From an uncultured Olsenella sp. (GTDB lineage: Bacteria; Actinomycetota; Coriobacteriia; Coriobacteriales; Atopobiaceae), in contig URLM01000057.1 of the NCBI GenBank assembly GCA_900548775.1, positions 1 to 10,946 on the forward strand: 10,946 nucleotides of DNA, read 5' to 3'. Position 1 is the first letter of the stretch. Every line of letters starts with the position of its first letter. The notes beneath the pieces are model-generated. The model saw only the letters and a program-made list of their open reading frames with translations. It was not told the DNA's origin and did not search any database. This document shows, in pieces, positions 5,602-10,946 of this stretch. The position numbers and the translations under genes are program-made.

Positions 5602-8104
5602 CGGCGATCTGCTCGGCCACCGCCTCGCGGGCAGCAGCCTCCAGCTCCTCCTTGGAGGCGGCTGCGGCGACCTGGATGCGGGCGCGCACCTTGCCCTTGA
5701 TCTGCACGGCGATCTCGACGGTGTCGCTCTTCGCCTGCGCGGCGTCGAACTCGGGCCACGGCTCGTTGTACACGGAGCCCTCGCGACCGAGCGCCTCGTG
5801 GAACAGCTCCTCCGCCCAGTGCGGGCAGATCGGCGCGAGCATGGTCACGATGTCGTGGGCGACGCGATGGCACAGCGCACCGTCGCGCTTCTCGGCGTCC
5901 ACGTCGTTCACGTACTTGCTCGCGGCGTTCGTCAGCTCCATCACCGCGGAGATCGCAGTGTTGAACTGGCCGCGGTCGAAGTCGTTCGTGCACTTGATGC
6001 CCATCTCGTGCAGGACGCGGTTCAGCTCCTTCGCGTTCGCGTCAAGCGCCTTGGGGTCGACGTCGCCGGCCGCGGCACCCTCGACGAGCTGCCACACCAC
6101 ACGCCACGCGCGCTTGATGAAGCGGTTCGCGCCTGCGACGGCCTCGGGGTCCCAGTCGAAGTCCTTCTCGGGCGGCGCCACGAACAGGATCGCCAGGCGC
6201 ATGGTGTCCGCGCCGTACGGGTCGATCACGCTGGAGGGCGGCACGACGTTGCCCTTGGACTTGGACATGGTGTCGCCATGCTCGTCCTTGACCATGCCCT
6301 GGCAGAGCAGGTTGGTGAAGGGCTCGTCCTCGTCGATCATGCCCATGTCGCGCAGGACCTTGGTCCAGAAGCGCGAGTAGAGCAGGTGGAGAATTGCGTG
6401 CTCGATGCCGCCGATGTAGTTGTCGACGGGCATCCAGCGGTCCACGGCCTCCTTGGAGAAGGGGGCCTTGTCGTTGTGGGGGTCGGTGTAGCGCAGGTAG
6501 TACCAGCTGGAGCACGTGAAGGTGTCCATGGTGTCGGTGATGCGCTTGGCAGGCTTGCCGCACTTGGGGCAGGTGGTCTCGTAGAACTCGGGGCACTCGG
6601 CGAGCGTCTCGCCGGCGCCGAGGTCGAGGTTGTCGGGCAGGCGCACCGGGAGCTGGTCCTCGGGAACGGGCACGTCACCACAGCAGTCACAGTGGACCAT
6701 GGGAATGGGGTTGCCCCAGTAGCGCTGGCGGCTGATGAGCCAGTCGCGCAGGCGGAACTGGACCTTGGTGCGGCCGCAGCCGTGCTCCTCGAGCCAGGCG
6801 ACGATGGCGTCGACGGCCTCGGAGCGCTTGCCGCCCTTCATGCCCGTGAACTGGCCGGACTGGACGAGGTAGCCCTCGGCCGCCATGGCCTGGTCCCAGT
6901 CGACGTTGGTCACGCGCAGCTCGCGCTCGTCCTTGAGCTCGTCGTAGAGGGGGTCTTCCTTCTGGCAGATGATGGGCGGGATGGGCAGGCCGTACTTGCG
7001 CGCGAAGTCGAAGTCGCGCTGGTCGCCGCAGGGGACGCCCATGACGGCGCCGGTGCCGTAGTCGAGAAGGACGTAGTCGGCAACCCACAGCGGGGCGGGC
7101 TTGCCGGTCACGGGGTTGATCACGTAGCGACCGGTGAAGACGCCGTGCTTCTCGCGCGCGGAACCCTGGCGGTCGACCGAGGAGACCTTCTCGGTAGCCT
7201 CCTTGAGGCGCAGGTAGTCTGCCTCGTACTGGGTGCCGGCGACCAGCTCGGCGGCAAGGTCGCTCTCGGGCGGGAGCACCATGAACGAGACGCCAAAGAT
7301 GGTGTCGGCGCGCGTGGTGAAGACCGAGATGGTGCGGTCGGTGGGCGTCACGCCGTCCTCGGCGGCCAGCTTGAAGTCGATCTCGGCGCCCTCGGAGCGG
7401 CCGATCCAGTTGCGCTGCTGGGCCTTGACGTTCTCGGGCCAGCCGGTGAGCTTGTCGAGGTCGTCGAGGAGCTCCTGGGCGTAGTCGGTGATCTTGAGGT
7501 ACCACTGGGAGAGCTCGCGCTTCTCGGGGATGGAGCCGCAGCGCCAGCAGCGGCCCTCGACGACCTGCTCGTTCGCGAGGACGGTCTTGCAGGTGGGGCA
7601 CCAGTTCACGGGGCTGGTGGCGCGGTACGCCAGGCCGCGCTTCCACATCTCGATGAACATCCACTGGCCCCACTTGTAGTACTCGGGGTCGCAGGTGTTG
7701 AACATGCGGTCGTAGTCGTACGAGAAGCCCATGCGCTTCATGGTCTTGACGGCCTGTGCGATGTTCTGGTAGGTCCACTTGGCGGCCTGCGTGTGGTGCT
7801 TGATGGCCGCGTTCTCGGCGGGGAGGCCAAAGGCGTCGAAGCCCATGGGGTGCAGCACGTCATAGCCGCGCATACGGGCCTGGCGCGCCATGGCGTCGCC
7901 GATGGTGTAGTTGCGCGCGTGGCCCATGTGGAGGTCGCCCGAGGGGTACGGGAACATCTCGAGGACGTACTTCTTGGGCTTGGAGGGGTCCTCGTCGGTC
8001 TTGTAGAGCTCCTCGTCTTCCCAGGTCTTCTGCCACTTGGTCTCTATGGCCTGCGCGTCGTAGGCAGGCACCTCAAAGTCGTTCTGCTGAGTGCTGTCGC
8101 ACAT
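5540..8104 (-). CDS. leuS: Leucyl-tRNA synthetase
   Basis: A cytoplasmic class I enzyme that charges tRNA-Leu with leucine using ATP. From ATG 8104 it has 854 residues, a normal bacterial length. Visible signatures: YPSGDLHMGHARNYTIGDAM with the HIGH-type HMGH at about 59-62; a zinc-binding pair of Cys motifs, CPTC and CWRC, in VNWCPTCKTVLANEQ and the following segment; the editing-domain stretches FTTRADTIFG and GTGAVMGVPCGDQRDFDFA; a second Cys cluster, CDCCGD; DTMSKSKGN carrying the KMSKS loop near residue 612; and the C-terminal tRNA-contacting tail ending PGRLVNIVAI. ATG 8104 is preferred over 8131 because AGGGG lies 6 nt upstream of it, within the sequence between the two ATGs. The gene is intact and high in GC. 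It has its own promoter and terminator, and its last 62 bp recur at 3069-3130. Confidence 0.98.
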   Translation of the reverse strand: MCDSTQQNDFEVPAYDAQAIETKWQKTWEDEELYKTDEDPSKPKKYVLEMFPYPSGDLHMGHARNYTIGDAMARQARMRGYDVLHPMGFDAFGLPAENAAIKHHTQAAKWTYQNIAQAVKTMKRMGFSYDYDRMFNTCDPEYYKWGQWMFIEMWKRGLAYRATSPVNWCPTCKTVLANEQVVEGRCWRCGSIPEKRELSQWYLKITDYAQELLDDLDKLTGWPENVKAQQRNWIGRSEGAEIDFKLAAEDGVTPTDRTISVFTTRADTIFGVSFMVLPPESDLAAELVAGTQYEADYLRLKEATEKVSSVDRQGSAREKHGVFTGRYVINPVTGKPAPLWVADYVLLDYGTGAVMGVPCGDQRDFDFARKYGLPIPPIICQKEDPLYDELKDERELRVTNVDWDQAMAAEGYLVQSGQFTGMKGGKRSEAVDAIVAWLEEHGCGRTKVQFRLRDWLISRQRYWGNPIPMVHCDCCGDVPVPEDQLPVRLPDNLDLGAGETLAECPEFYETTCPKCGKPAKRITDTMDTFTCSSWYYLRYTDPHNDKAPFSKEAVDRWMPVDNYIGGIEHAILHLLYSRFWTKVLRDMGMIDEDEPFTNLLCQGMVKDEHGDTMSKSKGNVVPPSSVIDPYGADTMRLAILFVAPPEKDFDWDPEAVAGANRFIKRAWRVVWQLVEGAAAGDVDPKALDANAKELNRVLHEMGIKCTNDFDRGQFNTAISAVMELTNAASKYVNDVDAEKRDGALCHRVAHDIVTMLAPICPHWAEELFHEALGREGSVYNEPWPEFDAAQAKSDTVEIAVQIKGKVRARIQVAAAASKEELEAAAREAVAEQIAGKTVKKVVVVPGRLVNIVAI

Positions 8105-8140
8105 GTGAAGCCCCTTCTCGCTCCTTTGCATAGCCTGTCG

Positions 8141-8149
8141 ATTCTAGCA
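8141..8149 (-). promoter_or_regulatory. Extended -10 promoter element of leuS
   Basis: The minus strand reads TGCTAGAAT, an extended -10 (TGn plus TAGAAT), about 37 nt upstream of the leuS start at 8104. No good -35 box is seen at the usual distance, as is common for extended -10 promoters. The leader would be only about 30 nt long, which leaves no room for a T-box. Confidence 0.55.
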
Positions 8150-8225
8150 GGTATCCCCCGGGGCGGCGTCGATGCGGAACCTGCTCGACACACTACGCCG
8201 ACTGCGGCGCGGGTGCGGGGCGCAC

Positions 8226-8268
8226 GGGATGGGCGCGGGGGCTGGGCGGGCGCGAGGGGCCGGGAGGG
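8226..8268 (+). other. G-run cluster (possible G-quadruplex)
   Basis: Eight runs of three or more G (8226, 8231, 8237, 8244, 8248, 8256, 8262, 8266) with loops mostly of 1-5 nt fit the classical G-quadruplex pattern on the plus strand. They lie just outside the left inverted repeat of the 61-bp array. C-runs at 8573-8630 lie just outside the right one. Confidence 0.5.
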
Positions 8269-8272
8269 CGCT

Positions 8273-8573
8273 GCGGAGAAAAACGCACTTCCGGCGAGAA
8301 TCTGGCGCCGGAACCGGGACTTTGTACGGGATTCCGTACGAGACGCGCCCTCCGGCGAGATAATGACGCCGGAGCAGGGATTCCCGACGGGATTCCGTAC
8401 GAGACGTACCCTCTGGCGCCGAAATGACGCCGGAGAGAAGGTTCCGTACGACGCGCCTGCGGAAACGCGCCCTCCGGCGTCACAATCTCGCCGGAAGGCG
8501 CATCCCGTACGGAATGGGGGTGCGGACGCACCCTCTGGCGTCGTTTTCTCACCGAAGCTGCGTTTTTCTCCGC
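8273..8573. repeat. Array of five 61-bp hairpin repeats with 15-bp inverted ends
   Basis: Units start at 8290, 8351, 8412, 8473 and 8534, exactly 61 bp apart. Each begins with a stem pair TCYGGCG and CGCCGGA around a 9-nt spacer; the last unit is degenerate. The second half of the early units carries GGATTCCGTACGAGACG. GCGGAGAAAAACGCA (8273-8287) and TGCGTTTTTCTCCGC (8559-8573) are perfect reverse complements at the two ends. Because 61 is not a multiple of three, the repeat is not a protein repeat. The open frames over it on both strands follow from its GC-rich symmetry and have no supported starts. No known RNA family is recognised. Confidence 0.85.
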
Positions 8574-8634
8574 CCCCCCACGATGCTGCGCCCCAACCGC
8601 CGCCTCACTGCTGTCGCCACCCCACCCCCCACTC

Positions 8635-8714
8635 CTTCTCTATCGGTATCTGTGAATCGTGCAGAAATCCACCTGCGAAAACGTCGCGACGATTCACAGA
8701 TACCGATAAAGAAG
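8635..8714. repeat. Long palindrome (structured element 1)
   Basis: The arms TATCGGTATCTGTGAATCGT (8641-8660) and ACGATTCACAGATACCGATA (8689-8708) are exact reverse complements. They extend to 26 bp with one mismatch, which is a U-G wobble in minus-strand RNA. The 28-nt centre contains agaaatccacctgcg and a small hairpin with a 7-nt loop. No T-run follows on either strand, so it is not a simple terminator. It resembles 10163-10237 in its centre but not in its arms. Confidence 0.85.
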
Positions 8715-8814
8715 CTGTTAGAGAACGCGCCGACAGCACCCCCATTCGCAATTTTTTCACCCCTCTTTACGAAGAAGCAGCACCCGTCGGCGGCGTACCG
8801 ACAGGTCTCGATTG

Positions 8815-8833
8815 CTGTTCAACCGTTGAACAG
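8815..8833. promoter_or_regulatory. Perfect 19-nt palindrome before the MerR-type gene
   Basis: CTGTTCAAC-C-GTTGAACAG, 29 nt upstream of the start codon and just ahead of the AGGAGGAGG ribosome-binding site. MerR-type proteins commonly bind palindromes of this size in their own promoters, so autoregulation is the natural reading (inference). No canonical -35/-10 pair is clear around it. Confidence 0.5.
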
Positions 8834-8861
8834 GTTTGGTTAATCAGGAGGAGGTGAGCGC

Positions 8862-9392
8862 ATGGGGACCGCCGAACAACATGGCTGGAGGATCGCCGAG
8901 GTAGAGCGTCTGGTGAGTCTTTCTCGCCGCGACATCCAGCACGCCTGTTACCAGGGCCGCGGTGGCGCCGGGGTCCTCACGCCAAGCGACAGCAGCTGGG
9001 GCCGCCGCACCTACGACGAGCGGGACCTGGCGACGCTCTTCCTTCTCGCCCAAAGACGCCGAGAAGGCCTCACACTCTCGCAGGCCGCGGATGACCTACG
9101 TGAGAGGTTGCGTGACCACAGCCAGCAGGAGCTCCTTGCCCTTGAGGCCGAGAAGCTCTCTGACAGGCTCGCGGACGTCGCAGACCGGCTCGTCCGCGCC
9201 GAGGCGCTCAACGCGGCGCTCGAGGACGAACCACAGCGGTCGAAGCCCCTCTCGCACATTGACGACTGCGCGCAAGAGCTGGGCCGCGCGTCGAGTGGCC
9301 TTGAATGCCCGTCTCCGCCGACAGATGACTCGCCCGGCGAGGAATTGCTTCAAGAACTAATGAAAAGCCAAGGAATCGAGGAACCCGAGTAA
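8862..9392 (+). CDS. MerR-type transcriptional regulator
   Basis: A 176-residue protein. The N-terminal winged-helix region (about 8-80) reads WRIAEVERLVSLSRRDIQ, then GRRTYDERDLATLFLLAQRR, then EGLTLSQAADDLRERL. This is the MerR pattern: a DNA-contact helix, the RxYxxxDL motif, and the arm in which new helices follow. Residues 85-125 (EELLALEAEKLSDRLADVAD and on) look like the coiled-coil dimer helix of the family. The tail is acidic and probably disordered, with no Cys-rich metal site or drug-binding domain, so the signal is not apparent. ATG 8862 has AGGAGGAGG about 8 nt upstream. The DUF4230 gene follows after 20 nt, so they form an operon. A palindrome at 8815-8833 is its probable operator. 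Confidence 0.75.
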   Translation: MGTAEQHGWRIAEVERLVSLSRRDIQHACYQGRGGAGVLTPSDSSWGRRTYDERDLATLFLLAQRRREGLTLSQAADDLRERLRDHSQQELLALEAEKLSDRLADVADRLVRAEALNAALEDEPQRSKPLSHIDDCAQELGRASSGLECPSPPTDDSPGEELLQELMKSQGIEEPE

Positions 9393-9412
9393 CAACAACC
9401 AAGGAGGCACTG

Positions 9413-10090
9413 ATGGAGAAAACGGCAAAGCGCGCAAGGGCCATCCTTCGCGAGTGGAAGGTGTGGCTTGCAGTTCTCGCTGTGGGGGCAGCACTGGGGG
9501 CATTCCTCTACGCGCGCATCTACCCCATGGTCGCGCCGCAGCCCGAGCTGGCCCAGCCCACCGTCCAGACCCTCTCCCCCAGCGTGGTCTTCACGCGCGT
9601 CCGCGAGGAGGGCGAGCTGGTGAGCGCCTCTCAGGACTACTCGATCGTCGACAAGGTGACCAATTCCAACCGCGACTTTCTCGACCTCTTTGACGTCCCA
9701 TTCACCGAGAAAAGCTTCTGGTACCGCTCCAACGGCACCATCAAGGCGGGCGTCGACCTCTCGACAGCAGAACTCGAGCAGGACGAGAACGACCCCTCGC
9801 TGCTGCACGTGACGCTCGACCAGCCGCACATCATCTCGAACACCCCAGACATGGACAAGAGCGGCGTCCTCGAGGAGAACAACAACATCTTCAACCCCAT
9901 CAGCGTGGAGGACTCCGACGCCTTCCGTAGGCAGTGCGTCGAGAGAAGCGAGGAGGAGGCCATTGGCGGCGGCCTTCTCGACGAGGCGAGGACGAACGCT
10001 GAGAGCCAGCTAACCCAGATCTTCAACGCGGCCTTCGAGAAGGACACCTACACGCTGGACTTCACGTATCGAGACGCGGGGGACGAGTAG
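9413..10090 (+). CDS. Membrane-anchored DUF4230 protein
   Basis: A 225-residue protein with a short basic N-terminus, one membrane span at about 17-38 (WLAVLAVGAALGAFLYARIY) and an outer domain. The outer domain fits DUF4230: SVVFTRVREEGELVSASQDY near 58-77, KSFWYRSNGTIKAGVDLS near 100-117, VTLDQPHIISNTPDMDKSGV near 133-152, and a C-terminal helix with LLDEARTNAESQL. The function of DUF4230 is unknown. Proteins of this type sit outside the membrane, anchored by the N-terminal helix. AAGGAGG lies 5 nt before ATG 9413. It is 20 nt after the MerR-type gene and probably under its control. A palindromic element (10163-10237) lies downstream; no ordinary terminator was seen after the stop. Confidence 0.82.
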   Translation: MEKTAKRARAILREWKVWLAVLAVGAALGAFLYARIYPMVAPQPELAQPTVQTLSPSVVFTRVREEGELVSASQDYSIVDKVTNSNRDFLDLFDVPFTEKSFWYRSNGTIKAGVDLSTAELEQDENDPSLLHVTLDQPHIISNTPDMDKSGVLEENNNIFNPISVEDSDAFRRQCVERSEEEAIGGGLLDEARTNAESQLTQIFNAAFEKDTYTLDFTYRDAGDE

Positions 10091-10162
10091 CGCGAGCGGA
10101 TTCTGCTCCCCAGAGGCGCCAGGAGTGCAAGCGGGCCGTGCGGGTAGCGACCGTCGACACCC

Positions 10163-10237
10163 GAATTACGCACGGCTGAGTTTGCGAGAAACGCCACCTG
10201 GGCTTTTGTCGCCCGGATCTTCAGCCGTGCGTAATTC
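10163..10237. repeat. Long palindrome (structured element 2)
   Basis: GAATTACGCACGGCTGA (10163-10179) and TCAGCCGTGCGTAATTC (10221-10237) are perfect 17-bp arms around a 41-nt centre. The centre holds gagaaacgccacctggg and a 6-bp inner hairpin (10198-10203 with 10211-10216) with the 7-nt loop TTTTGTC. The centre matches that of the palindrome at 8635-8714 while the arms do not. No T-run follows. Confidence 0.85.
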
Positions 10238-10419
10238 TCGGTCGAAGGCCCTTCGAATCTCTCGCACATGTCCGGCGACGACCGAGCGAGAACCGGGGGC
10301 AACCGGAAGCACGCGCCGCACGCGGGACCGCTCCGTCCCGCTCGCCCGCCGCAGCATCCCACGGGGTAGAATTGCCATAGCGAAACGCAAAAGCTCCGCT
10401 CAGCGACCCTGGAGGAATC
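10238..10419. other. Intergenic tail with small palindromes before the TelA-type gene
   Basis: No gene is supported here. Seen: the perfect palindrome TCGAAGG-C-CCTTCGA at 10242-10256, and a 7-bp hairpin GCGGGAC-CGCTCC-GTCCCGC at 10322-10341 without a T-run. An open frame across 10125-10427 has no ribosome-binding site and runs through the palindromes, so it is not treated as a gene. Confidence 0.5.
10367..10372 (+). promoter_or_regulatory. Probable -10 box of the TelA-type gene
   Basis: TAGAAT, 47 nt upstream of the start codon, is the same hexamer as in the leuS promoter. No matching -35 box stands 17 nt upstream (GCCCGC). It would give a leader of about 40 nt. Confidence 0.4.
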
Positions 10420-10946
10420 ATGGCTGACAGCACGCAGGACTTCGACATGGACATCCCCGAGCCCGAGCTGGAGTTTGGCGACCCCACGCCGACCGCGCCA
10501 GATCCCGTCCCCGCCGCAACGCCGACGTCGTCACCCACAAGCGACCCGGCCCAGGCCCTCTCCCCCGCCGAGCGCGAGAAGGTCGAGACCTTCGTCGAGA
10601 AAATCGACCTCACGAACACGGCGGGCGTCCTCTCCTTCGGCGTCGGCGCACAGAAGAAGGTCTCGGACTTCTCCGAGCGAGCGCTTAACGGCGTGCGCAA
10701 CAACGACCTCGGCGAGATCGGCAACGACATCAGCTCCCTCATCGTGACACTCAAGGACTTCGACCCTGACAAGCAGGAGAAGACCGGTCCTCTCGCCATC
10801 TTCCACAAGGCAAAGAACAACCTCGAGGCGCTACGCACGCGCTACACCGCAGTCGAGAAGAACGTCCGCGAAATCTCGGACACCCTCGAGGGACACCAGC
10901 GCACGCTGCTCAAGGACATCGCGACGCTCGACCAGCTCTACGCGCT
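10420..10946 (+). CDS. TelA-family (toxic anion resistance) protein, 5' part
   Basis: Open from ATG 10420 to the window edge (175 codons plus 2 nt). GGAGG lies 4 nt upstream. The first 45 residues are acidic and Pro-rich. From about residue 50 the sequence follows the TelA family: EKVETFVEKIDLTNTAGVLS, FGVGAQKKVSDFSERAL, NDLGEIGNDISSLIVTLKDF, then GPLAIFHKAKNN and the long helical stretch TLEGHQRTLLKDIATLDQLY. Family members are cytoplasmic helical proteins linked to tellurite, cell-envelope drug and bacteriocin tolerance. Their biochemical action is unsettled. The remaining part, usually another 150-250 residues, lies outside the window. It follows the DUF4230 gene after 329 bp and likely has its own promoter. 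Confidence 0.85.
   Translation, partial: MADSTQDFDMDIPEPELEFGDPTPTAPDPVPAATPTSSPTSDPAQALSPAEREKVETFVEKIDLTNTAGVLSFGVGAQKKVSDFSERALNGVRNNDLGEIGNDISSLIVTLKDFDPDKQEKTGPLAIFHKAKNNLEALRTRYTAVEKNVREISDTLEGHQRTLLKDIATLDQLYA

Noticed and set aside
8105..8200. T-box leader for leuS
   Set aside because: The extended -10 box lies only about 37 nt from the start codon, leaving no room for a T-box, and no T-box core sequence was seen.
8290..8573. CRISPR array
   Set aside because: The 61-bp units are related along most of their length and lack unique spacers; no cas genes are near.
5537..8857. 1106-codon plus-strand open frame over leuS and the 61-bp array
   Set aside because: Mirror of leuS codon bias continued through a non-coding repeat; repetitive Val/Leu/Gly/Asp composition and no domain.
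10125..10427. 100-codon plus-strand frame before the TelA-type gene
   Set aside because: Covers the long palindrome and small hairpins, lacks a ribosome-binding site, and overlaps the real TelA-type start.

Overview
The window looks like chromosome of a high-GC Gram-positive bacterium, most likely an actinobacterium of the Coriobacteriia (Olsenella/Atopobiaceae type). This rests on codon usage, the style of the LuxR-type regulator, and the kind of protein families present. It is an inference from family resemblance, not a database result. Most genes are strongly GC-rich, but the stretch at about 3410-5400 is visibly AT-richer and appears to be inserted DNA.

Left part (1-2967, minus strand): a small cluster of a Sfp-type phosphopantetheinyl transferase, a stand-alone acyl/peptidyl carrier protein, and a large CocE/NonD-type alpha/beta hydrolase that runs off the left edge. 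The transferase would arm the carrier protein on Ser40, and the hydrolase may release or trim whatever is carried. Other members probably lie to the left of the window.

Middle part (2999-5601, minus strand): a low-GC islet between two copies of the last 62 bp of leuS. It carries a broken marR-type regulator gene whose 3' end is fused in frame to the duplicated leuS tail. It also carries an apparently intact three-gene unit: a membrane-tethered LuxR-type regulator with a PASTA-like outer domain, a Tat-exported protein of unknown function, and a 40-residue single-span membrane protein not previously delimited. Two related terminator units, sharing a 21-bp identical stretch, flank this unit. No integrase is visible.

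leuS (5540-8104, minus strand) is complete, with an extended -10 promoter and its own terminator. Upstream lies about 750 bp without genes. It holds an array of five degenerate 61-bp hairpin repeats bounded by perfect 15-bp inverted repeats, G-rich/C-rich flanks, and a long palindrome at 8635-8714.

Right part (8862-10946, plus strand): a MerR-type regulator behind a perfect 19-nt palindrome, a membrane-anchored DUF4230 protein, a second long palindrome (10163-10237), and the 5' part of a TelA-family gene. The two long palindromes differ in their arms but share a conserved inner segment with a similar small hairpin. They look like two members of one structured element family bracketing the merR-DUF4230 operon.
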